DNA of 64,000 bases from Brevibacterium siliguriense (GTDB lineage Bacteria > Actinomycetota > Actinomycetes > Actinomycetales > Brevibacteriaceae). Under the pieces are notes generated by a model. The model was not told the origin of the DNA. It ran no database searches and was given only the letters and a program-made list of their open reading frames with translations. This document shows positions 1-7,653 of the stretch, one piece after another. The stretch lies in assembly GCF_900105315.1 (NCBI RefSeq), contig NZ_LT629766.1:806001-870000 (forward strand), given 5' to 3'. The translations under genes were made by a program, and so were the position numbers. Each line of letters begins with the position of its first letter. Positions within the stretch are counted from its first letter, which is position 1.

Positions 1-1
1 G

Positions 2-421
2 AAGTACGTCAACCTCGGCATCGCGGCCGCCACTCCGCGCGGACTGATCGTGCCGAACATCAAGAACGCGCAGGCCATGGGGCTGGGCGAACTGGCGCAG
101 GGCATTCAGGATCTCACCGCTCTGGCGCGGTCGGGGAAGACTCCGCCGGCCGATCAGGCGGGCGGCACGATCACGATCACGAATGTCGGTGTCTTCGGAG
201 TCGATGCCGGTACGCCGATCATCAATCCGGGAGAGGCCGCGATCCTCGCGTTCGGTCAGGTCCGGAAGAAGCCGTGGGTGGTGGACGACGAGATCGTTCC
301 GCGCGAGATCACCACGCTGTCGGTCAGCGCCGACCATCGTGTCGTCGACGGCGAGATCATCTCGAAGTTCCTCGCCGACGTCGGACGGGGTCTGGAGGAC
401 CCGACTCTGATGTTGGCCTGA
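2..421 (+). CDS. Dihydrolipoamide acyltransferase (E2), 3' end
   Basis: This is the last 139 residues of a 2-oxoacid dehydrogenase E2 acyltransferase, the core that passes an acyl group from lipoyl-lysine to CoA. The 5' part lies outside the window. The catalytic motif DHRVVDG (His codon at 335-337), the preceding SADHR context and the [16 protein letters not shown] segment are typical of the E2 catalytic domain. Lipoyl and subunit-binding domains are not visible, so pyruvate, 2-oxoglutarate and branched-chain enzymes cannot be told apart here. The gene ends just before a strong bidirectional terminator facing a convergent LysR gene. Confidence 0.93.
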   Translation, partial: KYVNLGIAAATPRGLIVPNIKNAQAMGLGELAQGIQDLTALARSGKTPPADQAGGTITITNVGVFGVDAGTPIINPGEAAILAFGQVRKKPWVVDDEIVPREITTLSVSADHRVVDGEIISKFLADVGRGLEDPTLMLA

Positions 422-463
422 TCCTCGCCCTGGCGTCGGCTCCTCGCCGGCTCTGGGAACGTG

Positions 464-500
464 GCGCCCCGGTTTCGCACAGTGCGAGACCGGGGCGCTT
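464..500. terminator. Bidirectional terminator
   Basis: Seventeen-base arms (464-480 and 482-498) with one G-T type mismatch form a GC-rich hairpin ending in TT. It sits between the convergent E2 and LysR genes and can serve both. Confidence 0.8.
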
Positions 501-591
501 CGTGGTCACCGATCATGTGGACGGTCGAGGGGTGTCACGGCTGCTGATGTCATCGAGATCGGCCGCCCAACCTGAGTCGGACGGCGCGACG

Positions 592-1488
592 TCAAGCCTG
601 GGCTGACTCGAGCAGTCGCTGCTTGAAATTGAAGACCGGACGCGGGAGCGGAGCACCAGCCAAAGAGGTGAGCACCAGTTTGCGTTCAATGGTGGGCGCG
701 ATCGGGATGCTGACGAGATCGCTGAAATTCATCAGCGGGACGACCAGCCGCGGCACAGCAGTGATGCCCATCCCCGCTGCGACCAGTCCGCCGACTGCCG
801 GAACGGTGTCGGCCCTCTGCACCTCGTTCGTCTCAGCCCCGGCTTGCAGCAGAGCATGGCGAACCATTGGCGCGATGCTCGTCACGGAGTTGAACCCGAC
901 AAAACTCTCCCCGTGGAAATCTTCCCATCGCACCCACGAGCGGGCAGCGAACGCATGATCACGGGGAACGACGGCGACGAAGGGATCGGAGAGGAACGGT
1001 GTCACAGTGAGGTCGGCCGGGAGGGTGTCGGTGAGCGCGACGAGGCCGATGTCGACCGTCCCGTCGGTCACCATCGGCACGACCTGGTCCTGAGCCGCAT
1101 CGTGGATGACGAGTTCGACGTCGGGATAATCCCGACGAAATGCGTGAACGACTTGGGGCAGGCCTGTCGCTGCCAATGAGGGCAGGCAGGAGATCCTCAC
1201 CTGCCCTGAACTGCCGGTGACGAAGTCGGAGATCCGCGTCAGTGAGGAATCGAACGACCGCACTGCGTGTGCGGCGTACAAAGCCACTTCATTGCCCGCG
1301 ACGGTGGCGGTGACCTTTCGAGTAGTCCGCTCGAACAGGGGAGTTCCGATGCGCCGTTCTGCTTCAGCGACGGTCCGGCTGAGCGCCGGTTGGCTGACCT
1401 CGATTTCCTCTGCCGCGCGAGTGAAGTTCTCCGTGCGATGCACTGCCTCGATCGCTCGCAGGTGATGCATAGACAGATTGATAACCAT
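592..1488 (-). CDS. LysR-family transcriptional regulator
   Basis: A 298-residue LysR-type regulator of normal family length. The N-terminal winged helix-turn-helix covers about residues 5-65 (FTRAAEEIEVSQPALSRTV is the HTH core). A periplasmic-binding-like effector domain follows, with family patterns such as GMGITAVPRLV near the C-terminus. It is transcribed away from the CitMHS/AtuA operon, with only 87 bases between the two starts. The usual reading of this layout is that it controls that operon in response to a substrate-derived effector. A second Met at residue 7 (MHHL) could be the real start. Confidence 0.93.
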   Translation of the reverse strand: MVINLSMHHLRAIEAVHRTENFTRAAEEIEVSQPALSRTVAEAERRIGTPLFERTTRKVTATVAGNEVALYAAHAVRSFDSSLTRISDFVTGSSGQVRISCLPSLAATGLPQVVHAFRRDYPDVELVIHDAAQDQVVPMVTDGTVDIGLVALTDTLPADLTVTPFLSDPFVAVVPRDHAFAARSWVRWEDFHGESFVGFNSVTSIAPMVRHALLQAGAETNEVQRADTVPAVGGLVAAGMGITAVPRLVVPLMNFSDLVSIPIAPTIERKLVLTSLAGAPLPRPVFNFKQRLLESAQA

Positions 1489-1543
1489 GAATCATAAGTG
1501 TAGCCACGATGGATATTGGACGCTCATACTCATGCTCCGCGAG

Positions 1544-1559
1544 GATGAATACGTTCATC
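1544..1559. promoter_or_regulatory. Candidate operator between LysR and CitMHS genes
   Basis: GATGAA and TTCATC form a perfect inverted repeat with spacer TACG, ending 16 bases before the CitMHS start. It lies in the divergent regulator-operon gap, so it may be a binding site of the LysR protein. It is short and its role is inferred. Confidence 0.35.
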
Positions 1560-1575
1560 GAGAAGGGAATCAAAG

Positions 1576-3036
1576 GTGCTTTCACTTATCGGCTATGTCA
1601 CCATGCTTGTCATCCTGGCGTTGTTGCTTACGCAGAAGGTCTCTCCGGTCGTCGCGCTGGCCGGAGTGCCACTCGTTGCGGCACTGATCGCCGGACAGTC
1701 GCTGACTGATATCAGCGAATTCGTCTCGGTCGGAATTGCCGGAGTCGCAGATGTCGTCGTCATGTTCATCTTCGCCATCGTCTTCTTCGGAATCCTGCGC
1801 AATGCGAAGTTCTTCGATCCGATCATCGACCGAATCATCAGGTTCGGCGGATCCTCACCGCGGACGGTCGCCGTCGCGACCACACTCCTGGCCTGTGTCG
1901 TTCACCTCGACGGCGCAGGTGCGACGACATTTCTGGTCGCAATCCCGGCGATGCTGCCTCTCTACCAGCGTCTCGGGATGAGTCGACTGACCCTGTCGAC
2001 CTGTGTGGCCCTGGGCGCAGGCGTCATGAATATGCTTCCCTGGGGAGGTCCGACGGCCCGAGCGGCGGCAACGATCAAGGTCGACGCGAACGACTTGTGG
2101 GTCCCGCTCATTCCGGCCCAGCTCGTTGGCATCATTGCAGCTCTGGCTGTGGCTTGGTACCTCGGGCATCGTGAAGTCATGCGGCTCAACCGTGTGCCTG
2201 TCGCCGACTCTGCGAACGCAGCCATGGCCGACGCGACATTGGTCGCAGAAATCGGCAACTCGGCGGAGGCATCCAACAGGGTTCGTTCTTCTCGGGGCTC
2301 GGAGGCCTTGACCGAGACCGGCCAACCTGCTGGATCGGATGCGCCCGGCGGAACCGACGCCTCAGGCGACTCAGACGACACTCGCGGAGCAGCTGAAGCG
2401 GGTCCGACGGCACTATCGCTGACCCTCAACGGACTCGTGCTCGTCGCCGCCCTGGCGGCGATGATGACGGGAGTGATCTCACCCGCGCTGACCTTTATGG
2501 TCGCAACGATTCTCGCTCTGCTGATCAACCATCGCGGATTGGCCGAACAGTCCGAACAGTTCGATCTCAATGCCAAATCATGCATGCTCATGGCCAGCAC
2601 TCTGTTGGCCGCCGGGGTGCTCTTGGGTGTGCTCGACGAAAGCGGAATGATCGAGGCGATGGCCAAGTCGGCAACGGCCATCCTCCCCGCCGGAATCATG
2701 CCGGTGCTTCCGATCATCGTCGCCGTGCTCGGCGTGCCCATGAGTCTGCTGTTCGGTCCGGACGCGTACTATTTCGGGCTCTTGCCCGTGCTCGCGAGCG
2801 TCGGCAGCAGCTACGGCATCGATCCGGTGGTCCTCGGTCAGGCATCGATCATCGGGCAGGAAACCTTGGGCTTCCCCATCAGCCCATTGACCGGCTCCTT
2901 CTATCTGCTCGTCGGTTTGGCCGGAGTGCCTCTCAGCAAACACATCCTCCGCGCCACCGGATGGCTGTGGCTGGTCAGCATCGTCGTCACCATCGTCGCC
3001 ATCGCACTAGGAGTGATTCCACTGTGGGTATCGTGA
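1576..3036 (+). CDS. CitMHS-family citrate/carboxylate:H+ symporter
   Basis: A 486-residue polytopic membrane protein with about 11-12 hydrophobic segments. It resembles the CitMHS family, which takes up metal-citrate or related carboxylates with protons. Family-like segments include VVHLDGAGATTFLVAIPA and NMLPWGGPTARAA in the first half and LFGPDAYYFGLLPVL in the second. A polar Gly/Ser/Asp-rich loop of about 50 residues (roughly 225-280) separates the two halves. The stop overlaps the start of the AtuA-like gene, so transport and metabolism of the substrate are probably co-expressed. The substrate itself cannot be read from sequence; tri- or dicarboxylates are likely. Confidence 0.88.
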   Translation: MLSLIGYVTMLVILALLLTQKVSPVVALAGVPLVAALIAGQSLTDISEFVSVGIAGVADVVVMFIFAIVFFGILRNAKFFDPIIDRIIRFGGSSPRTVAVATTLLACVVHLDGAGATTFLVAIPAMLPLYQRLGMSRLTLSTCVALGAGVMNMLPWGGPTARAAATIKVDANDLWVPLIPAQLVGIIAALAVAWYLGHREVMRLNRVPVADSANAAMADATLVAEIGNSAEASNRVRSSRGSEALTETGQPAGSDAPGGTDASGDSDDTRGAAEAGPTALSLTLNGLVLVAALAAMMTGVISPALTFMVATILALLINHRGLAEQSEQFDLNAKSCMLMASTLLAAGVLLGVLDESGMIEAMAKSATAILPAGIMPVLPIIVAVLGVPMSLLFGPDAYYFGLLPVLASVGSSYGIDPVVLGQASIIGQETLGFPISPLTGSFYLLVGLAGVPLSKHILRATGWLWLVSIVVTIVAIALGVIPLWVS

Positions 3037-4457
3037 AAGCACATGATCTGGGTTCTGAGGCCCGAGAAGCTGATCCACCGAAACCGGGGACAGTTCGCAT
3101 CGGTTCCGGAGCAGGGTTTGCCGGAGATCGTCTAGACCCGGCCCTCGAGCTCGCACAGCTTGGGCATCTCGACTTCCTCGTCTTCGAGCTCCTCGGGGAA
3201 CGGACGGTCGCGAACGCTCACAGAGCCCGGCTGAACGACCCCTCTGTGGGCTATGATCCGACCCTGCTCGAGCGGATCAGACTCACCGCGCCGCACTGTT
3301 CGACCAATGGAACTCGCATCATCACCAACGGCGGAGCAGCCAATCCTCTCGAAGCAGGGCGCGCCGTCACTGCGATGCTCGATGATTTGGGCATCGACAT
3401 GTCGGTGGCGGTTGTCACCGGTGACGATGTGCTCGACCAGGTGCACGCGACGAATCCCCACACCTGGGAGGATTCGCTGCCAGCCGACAGCGGAGAGGCC
3501 CGACTGGTCTCTGCCAATGCCTACCTCGGTGCAGCTGGCATCAGAAAGGCTCTCGACGAGGGCGCAGACATCGTCATCACCGGCAGGGTTGCCGACCCTT
3601 CACTGTATGTCGGACCGCTGAGCCACAGCTTCTCCTGGCCGAACGACGACTCCGACCTCATCGGTCAGGCCACTGTCATCGGTCACCTCCTCGAGTGTGG
3701 TGGGCAGGTCACTGGCGGATACTTCGCTGACCCTGAGACGAAGCCCGTGGCGGGGTTGGACCGTTTGGGATTCCCATATGCGGATGTCGGAGACAACGGC
3801 GATGCCATCATCGGGAAACTTCAGGGCACCGGAGGAGTGGTCACCGTCCGGACCTGCACGGAGCAGCTGCTCTACGAGGTGGCCGATCCCAGCGCCTACA
3901 TCACCCCGGACGTAGTCGCGGACTTCACAGCAACAGTGCTCCGAGAAGTCGAGCCCGACCGGATCGAGGTGAGCGGCGGTAAGGGAACTGGTGCCCCCGC
4001 CGACCTGAAAGTGACACTGGGCTACCTCGGAGGATGGGAAGCAGACGGGCAGATCACCTACGCAGGCCCCCGGGCCCTGGAACGAGCACAGTTGGCGGCC
4101 GACATCGTCGTACGCCGGTTGGAGCGCATTCACGGATTCAGAGAATCCGAGCTCTCGGTCGAATTCATCGGCGCAGGAGCCAGCCTCAGGGGCCTCAGCG
4201 AAGTGGTGGGCCCGCCCGAAGTCCGGCTGCGTGTGGCAGGTGTTGCGGAGAGTCGCAGTCGCGCTTCTGCGATCGGTTCAGAGGTCGAAGCTCTCTACAC
4301 AAACGGGCCGGCCGGAGGCGGAGGCGCCCGAACGTCCATTCGCGAGAGCCTGAGTATCAAATCTTGTTCGCTGCCGCGCGCACTTACGGAGGCAGCTGTG
4401 GTTCACACCAGCGAGCTGACTGATCATGAGGAGGCCAATAGTGACCGTGAAGTCTGA
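3024..4457 (+). CDS. AtuA-family protein (DUF1446, acyclic terpene utilization-like)
   Basis: A 477-residue protein of the AtuA/DUF1446 family. The N-terminal half has the family hallmarks: RIGSGAGFAGDRLDPALEL, the NGGAANP segment and TGRVADPSLYVGPL. Members take part in acyl-CoA or terpenoid breakdown, but the reaction of most is unknown. The start is a GTG preceded by AGGAG about 10 bases upstream and overlapping the CitMHS stop; a second in-frame GTG at 3033 is possible. A small AtuA-related gene overlaps the 3' end; in some genomes the two parts are fused. The pairing with a CitMHS transporter suggests a carboxylated substrate. Confidence 0.85.
   Translation: MGIVKAHDLGSEAREADPPKPGTVRIGSGAGFAGDRLDPALELAQLGHLDFLVFELLGERTVANAHRARLNDPSVGYDPTLLERIRLTAPHCSTNGTRIITNGGAANPLEAGRAVTAMLDDLGIDMSVAVVTGDDVLDQVHATNPHTWEDSLPADSGEARLVSANAYLGAAGIRKALDEGADIVITGRVADPSLYVGPLSHSFSWPNDDSDLIGQATVIGHLLECGGQVTGGYFADPETKPVAGLDRLGFPYADVGDNGDAIIGKLQGTGGVVTVRTCTEQLLYEVADPSAYITPDVVADFTATVLREVEPDRIEVSGGKGTGAPADLKVTLGYLGGWEADGQITYAGPRALERAQLAADIVVRRLERIHGFRESELSVEFIGAGASLRGLSEVVGPPEVRLRVAGVAESRSRASAIGSEVEALYTNGPAGGGGARTSIRESLSIKSCSLPRALTEAAVVHTSELTDHEEANSDREV
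4428..4434 (+). promoter_or_regulatory. Ribosome binding site fixing the GTG start at 4441
   Basis: GAGGAGG lies six bases before a GTG. It favours this GTG over an ATG at 4426 that would lie upstream of the site. Confidence 0.7.
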
Positions 4458-4767
4458 GCAGCCAGTCACTGTCGATGACCTGGCCACTGTCAGGGCCGGT
4501 GATAAGGGGGACACGCTCATACTCGGCGTCGTCGCCCGTGACGATGTCGACTTCTCCGTTCTGAGTCACGCCATCACCGAGGAATCAGTGGCAGATCACT
4601 TCGGATTGCCGGTTTCTCGAGTCAAACGCTCTCCGCTGTCGCAGCTCAATGCCATGAGCATCGAACTCAAGGGGATGCTGGGCAGCGGAGTCACAGGAGT
4701 CAGCCATCTCGATGGGCATGGCAAGACTCTGAGCTACCACCTGCTGACAATGCCGGCGGCACATTAG
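4441..4767 (+). CDS. Small AtuA-related protein
   Basis: A 108-residue protein matching the short domain that accompanies DUF1446/AtuA proteins, recognisable by the ARVRAGDKGD-type motif (here TVRAGDKGDTLILGV). It overlaps the AtuA gene by 17 bases and has its own strong ribosome binding site. The two proteins probably act together as subunits, because other organisms carry them as one polypeptide. Function beyond this is not known. It is the last gene of the operon. Confidence 0.8.
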   Translation: MTVKSEQPVTVDDLATVRAGDKGDTLILGVVARDDVDFSVLSHAITEESVADHFGLPVSRVKRSPLSQLNAMSIELKGMLGSGVTGVSHLDGHGKTLSYHLLTMPAAH

Positions 4768-4839
4768 GCAGTGTATTCGCTCCAGGCTGATCCGCGTGCG
4801 CGCCGGCGGGATAAAACCGAATCGTCCCGACTGCTCGGT

Positions 4840-5799
4840 CTACCCGTCGAGGTAGGCGCTGTTGTCCTTGGGGCTGCCGTCTTTGACGAGACGCTTGGCT
4901 ATACAGTGGTTGCGGTCGAGGCCCCATGAGCGGCATTGGTCGAGGGCCTGCTCCGGATCGCTGTAGCCGGTGTCGACGACCGTGACCCAGTAGCTGCCCT
5001 CCTTATAAGAGGCCCAATCGCCGCTGTGGATGAGGATCGCGCCCGGATACTTGACCTTGTTGGCCTCGTACTCGTTGAGGATGTCCTGCGCTGACCATGT
5101 CTTCCCGTCGGCCTTGAGCCCGACGTTCTTCGCGCTCACCTGAGTCACCCACTGACCTTCGAGGTCAGCGGCTTTCTCGGTGCCTTCTTTCGTATAGTCG
5201 TCGAGCTGCTGCTCGGGGCTCTTCGTCGGTTGGACGAGATCGTCGGACGAGCTGGGGGACGGGCTCGCCGGTTCATCGGATCCGACGTCGACAGGGACGG
5301 TTCCCGACGAGGGAGCGAGCCACCGGATGCCGAAGTATCCGACCAGGGCCAGAATCATCAGGATGGCGATGATGACAATGGCGATCTTCAGGCCATTGCC
5401 TGAAGACGAATCGCTGTGCACGGTGGGCGGAAACTGCGGTGGGGGAGGAGTCTGTGTTCCGCTCCGTGCCGATCCGCTGACGCCATTGCCGGCACCACCA
5501 CCGGCAGACCGCTGAGCCTGCTGAGAATTCGCATACGGATGTGGACCGGACGAGTGCGCGGAGTCGAAAGGAGAGTGTCCGGCAGGGGCGAAGACATTGC
5601 CGCTGCGCGCTTTCGCGATCGACTGTTCCCCGGTATGCCGTTCGAGGTACTCGTAGTAGGTCGAGTTGTCGAAATCGGCAGACGAATGGTCCGCCTCATT
5701 CCCGTACGACGGGGTCTGACCAGCGGATTCACTAGAACCCTTGTGCCAGTCGTCGCTAGTCGCCGGACGAATGCGCGGCCTCTGTGGAACGTCGCTCAT
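4840..5799 (-). CDS. Membrane-anchored hypothetical protein
   Basis: A 319-residue protein I do not recognise. The first 130 residues are polar and rich in Ser, Gly, Pro and Asn, with a PPPPQFPP stretch. One transmembrane helix follows (IAIVIIAILMILALVGYFGI, about residues 135-158), then an acidic Ser/Pro linker and a compact C-terminal domain of about 110 residues containing EGQWVTQVSAKNVG, AILIHSGDW and two cysteines (CRSWGLDRNHC). The layout suggests a disordered cytoplasmic tail and a folded extracytoplasmic domain that binds something at the envelope. It stands alone between the AtuA operon and a long non-coding stretch. Confidence 0.6.
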   Translation of the reverse strand: MSDVPQRPRIRPATSDDWHKGSSESAGQTPSYGNEADHSSADFDNSTYYEYLERHTGEQSIAKARSGNVFAPAGHSPFDSAHSSGPHPYANSQQAQRSAGGGAGNGVSGSARSGTQTPPPPQFPPTVHSDSSSGNGLKIAIVIIAILMILALVGYFGIRWLAPSSGTVPVDVGSDEPASPSPSSSDDLVQPTKSPEQQLDDYTKEGTEKAADLEGQWVTQVSAKNVGLKADGKTWSAQDILNEYEANKVKYPGAILIHSGDWASYKEGSYWVTVVDTGYSDPEQALDQCRSWGLDRNHCIAKRLVKDGSPKDNSAYLDG

Positions 5800-6363
5800 C
5801 AGTCCTCCTGAATGCCAGATGTGGTGGCAATCATCTACTTACCTTGGCACGAGTCGAGCAGGCGTTCAACAAGATCGCCGACAGGACGCGTTGCCGACGA
5901 AAGCCTACTGCGGAAATCACCGAGTTGGCTTGGCCCCAGCTGAGAAAGTTCCTGTGGGCATCGACAGGGGACGCAGAAGGCCCGCCGGAAGCTCGAATTC
6001 AGTGACGAAGACCCCATCACGGAAACCGGGATGAATTTGCCCTTCGGCCCGCGATCTCCGTAAGATTGATTCTTGTTGTGTCGTAGCAGCCAGGTCACTG
6101 ATCGATCTGCTAGGACACGCATGGTGCTCACCCACCGCTGCACTCCAGCTTCGGCCATCTCTCACAGGCTACGGCTTCAGCGCTGGTGAGACATCTCGCC
6201 CGAACGGGCAGACCTGTTTCGGCGTACACAATTTTCACGGTGACAGTCGAGAAAATTTGTTGATGTCTTCCGACATCGGCGCAAGCGAGCGGGGAGAACA
6301 CTTAAGTGTGATCCCGCAGGAGCTTGTTTCGAGAGTCGGTAACTTGTGAACTGGAGGAGAGAA
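5800..6363. other. 564-base non-coding stretch before rpmB
   Basis: No convincing gene is present. An open frame on the plus strand ending at 6005 has an integrase-like feel (LARVEQAFNKIADRT) but lacks a start signal and family match, so it may be a gene remnant. The right end holds two inverted repeats (6230-6277) and the rpmB leader with a GGAGGAG ribosome binding site. Confidence 0.4.
6230..6277. promoter_or_regulatory. Two inverted repeats upstream of the ribosomal protein operon
   Basis: AATTTTC (6230-6236) and GAAAATT (6251-6257) are perfectly inverted around a 14-base spacer. GATGTC (6262-6267) and GACATC (6272-6277) follow directly. In actinobacteria cysteine-free ribosomal protein paralogues are often Zur-controlled, but these repeats do not match the usual compact Zur box, so the regulator is open. 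Confidence 0.3.
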
Positions 6364-6600
6364 ATGGCAGCAACCTGCCAGGTAACCGGGGCCGTCCCCG
6401 GTTTCGGACACAACGTGTCCCACTCGAAGCGCCGCACGAAGCGCCGCTTCAACCCGAACATTCAGAAAAAGCGCTACTACGTTCCGTCGCTGCGCCGCAG
6501 CGTCACGCTGACCCTGTCCGCTAAGGGCATCAAGGTCATCGACGCTCGCGGAATCGACGCTGTGGTCAACGAACTCATCGCCAAGGGAGTGAAGCTCTGA
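6364..6600 (+). CDS. rpmB: 50S ribosomal protein L28, cysteine-poor form
   Basis: A 78-residue L28 with the typical [20 protein letters not shown] start, basic middle and C-terminal [10 protein letters not shown] segment. Only one cysteine (residue 5) is present, so the zinc-binding CxxC pairs of the C+ form are missing. The start follows a GGAGGAG site; an upstream in-frame ATG (6346) precedes that site and is unlikely. It is the first gene of rpmB-rpmG-rpsN, the same set that many actinobacteria keep as a zinc-independent ribosomal protein group. Confidence 0.95.
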   Translation: MAATCQVTGAVPGFGHNVSHSKRRTKRRFNPNIQKKRYYVPSLRRSVTLTLSAKGIKVIDARGIDAVVNELIAKGVKL

Positions 6601-6767
6601 TGGCTAAGGCACAGGATGTTCGTCCCATCATCAAGCTCAAGTCGACGGCCGGCACCGGGTACACCTACGTGACCCGCAAGAACCGCCGCAACACCCCGGA
6701 CCGCATCGTGCTCAAGAAGTACGATCCCGTAGTCCGCAAGCACGTCGATTTCCGAGAGGAGCGCTGA
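6600..6767 (+). CDS. rpmG: 50S ribosomal protein L33, cysteine-free form
   Basis: A 55-residue L33 ([20 protein letters not shown], then [12 protein letters not shown]). It starts inside the rpmB stop codon (TGATG arrangement), so translation is coupled. All four zinc-ligand cysteines of the C+ form are absent. It sits between L28 and S14, and all three products join the ribosome. Confidence 0.95.
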   Translation: MAKAQDVRPIIKLKSTAGTGYTYVTRKNRRNTPDRIVLKKYDPVVRKHVDFREER

Positions 6768-6773
6768 GCGCAC

Positions 6774-7079
6774 ATGGCTAAGAAGTCAAAGATCGCAAAA
6801 GACAAGCAGCGTCGCGTCATCGTTGAACGCTATGCAGAGCGCCGCGCGACTCTCAAGCGTCAGCTGACCCACCCTGATTCCACCGACGAGCAGCGCGAAG
6901 AGGCACGCCTCGCCCTGCAGAAGCTTCCCCGCGATGCTTCGCCGGTTCGCGTTCGCAACCGCGACCAGGTCGACGGCCGTCCGCGTGGCTACCTCCGGAA
7001 GTTCGGACTCTCACGAGTTCGCTTCCGCGAAATGGCCCACAACGGCGAGTTGCCCGGCGTTACCAAGTCAAGCTGGTAA
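6774..7079 (+). CDS. rpsN: 30S ribosomal protein S14, long cysteine-free form
   Basis: A 101-residue S14 with the conserved C-terminal [21 protein letters not shown] stretch split by no zinc cysteines. The length and lack of CxxC motifs mark the C- form, against the 61-residue zinc form. It begins six bases after rpmG and ends the coupled ribosomal trio. Basic composition and adjacency make the assignment safe. Whether a zinc-binding second copy exists elsewhere in the genome cannot be seen here. Confidence 0.95.
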   Translation: MAKKSKIAKDKQRRVIVERYAERRATLKRQLTHPDSTDEQREEARLALQKLPRDASPVRVRNRDQVDGRPRGYLRKFGLSRVRFREMAHNGELPGVTKSSW

Positions 7080-7148
7080 TCTCGAGGAAGTTCGTCATCG
7101 GAAAAACGGACCGGTGACCTACCGACTTGTCCTAAGGAGGACACTTTT

Positions 7149-7436
7149 ATGGCTAAGAACCGCAGTGAGCTCGTTGCAGAAGTTGCCGAGAAGTCCGGCC
7201 TGACCCAGAAGCAGGTCTCGGACGTGCTCGATGGTGTCTTCGATGTCTTCTCCGACGTCGTGGCCAAGGGCGAAAAGCTCACCATCCCCGGCTGGCTCTC
7301 CGTTGAGCGCACCGAGCGTGCCGCTCGCAAGGGTCGCAACCCGCAGACCGGTGAAGAGATCCAGATCAAGGCAGGCTACTCCGTGAAGCTGTCCGCTGGT
7401 TCGAAGCTGAAGGGTGCCGCTGGCAGCCCGAACTGA
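7149..7436 (+). CDS. hup: HU-family DNA-binding protein
   Basis: A 95-residue histone-like protein that bends and compacts DNA. The N-terminal MAKNRSELVAEVAEKSGLTQ and the beta-arm region RKGRNPQTGEEIQIKA are family signatures. The arm carries the NPQTGE motif used to intercalate at kinks. The family's usual short C-terminus is followed here only by KGAAGSPN, so the long Lys/Ala tail of mycobacterial HupB is missing. A consensus AAGGAGG site lies 7134-7140. It has its own 69-base leader after rpsN and a perfect terminator behind it. Confidence 0.95.
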   Translation: MAKNRSELVAEVAEKSGLTQKQVSDVLDGVFDVFSDVVAKGEKLTIPGWLSVERTERAARKGRNPQTGEEIQIKAGYSVKLSAGSKLKGAAGSPN

Positions 7437-7451
7437 TCGACGCAGCAGCGT

Positions 7452-7485
7452 CAAATGGCCCGGATCGACTGATCCGGGCCATTTG
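7452..7485 (+). terminator. Terminator of the HU gene
   Basis: Perfect 15-base arms (7452-7466 and 7471-7485) with loop GACT, 15 bases after the hup stop. Confidence 0.88.
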
Positions 7486-7653
7486 CTGTCTCCGAATGCT
7501 CCGGAATAGCTGGAATCGTCGTCCCGAAGGACGGAACCCATCCTCGCCGAGGCGGCTCCCCGAGATCTCGGCCACGAAGAGATCTCCCGGTTGGCAGTGC
7601 GGCGACGCCGAACGATATCCTTGGGTCATGTCAGAAGGGGCGGTCCGCACGCA

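Noticed and set aside
5784..6005. Plus-strand frame with an integrase-like segment
   Set aside because: No ribosome binding site or supportable family match, and it overlaps the promoter region of the neighbouring minus-strand gene.
6230..6257. Zur box upstream of rpmB
   Set aside because: The inverted repeat has a 14-base spacer, unlike the compact actinobacterial Zur site. Kept only as an unassigned operator.
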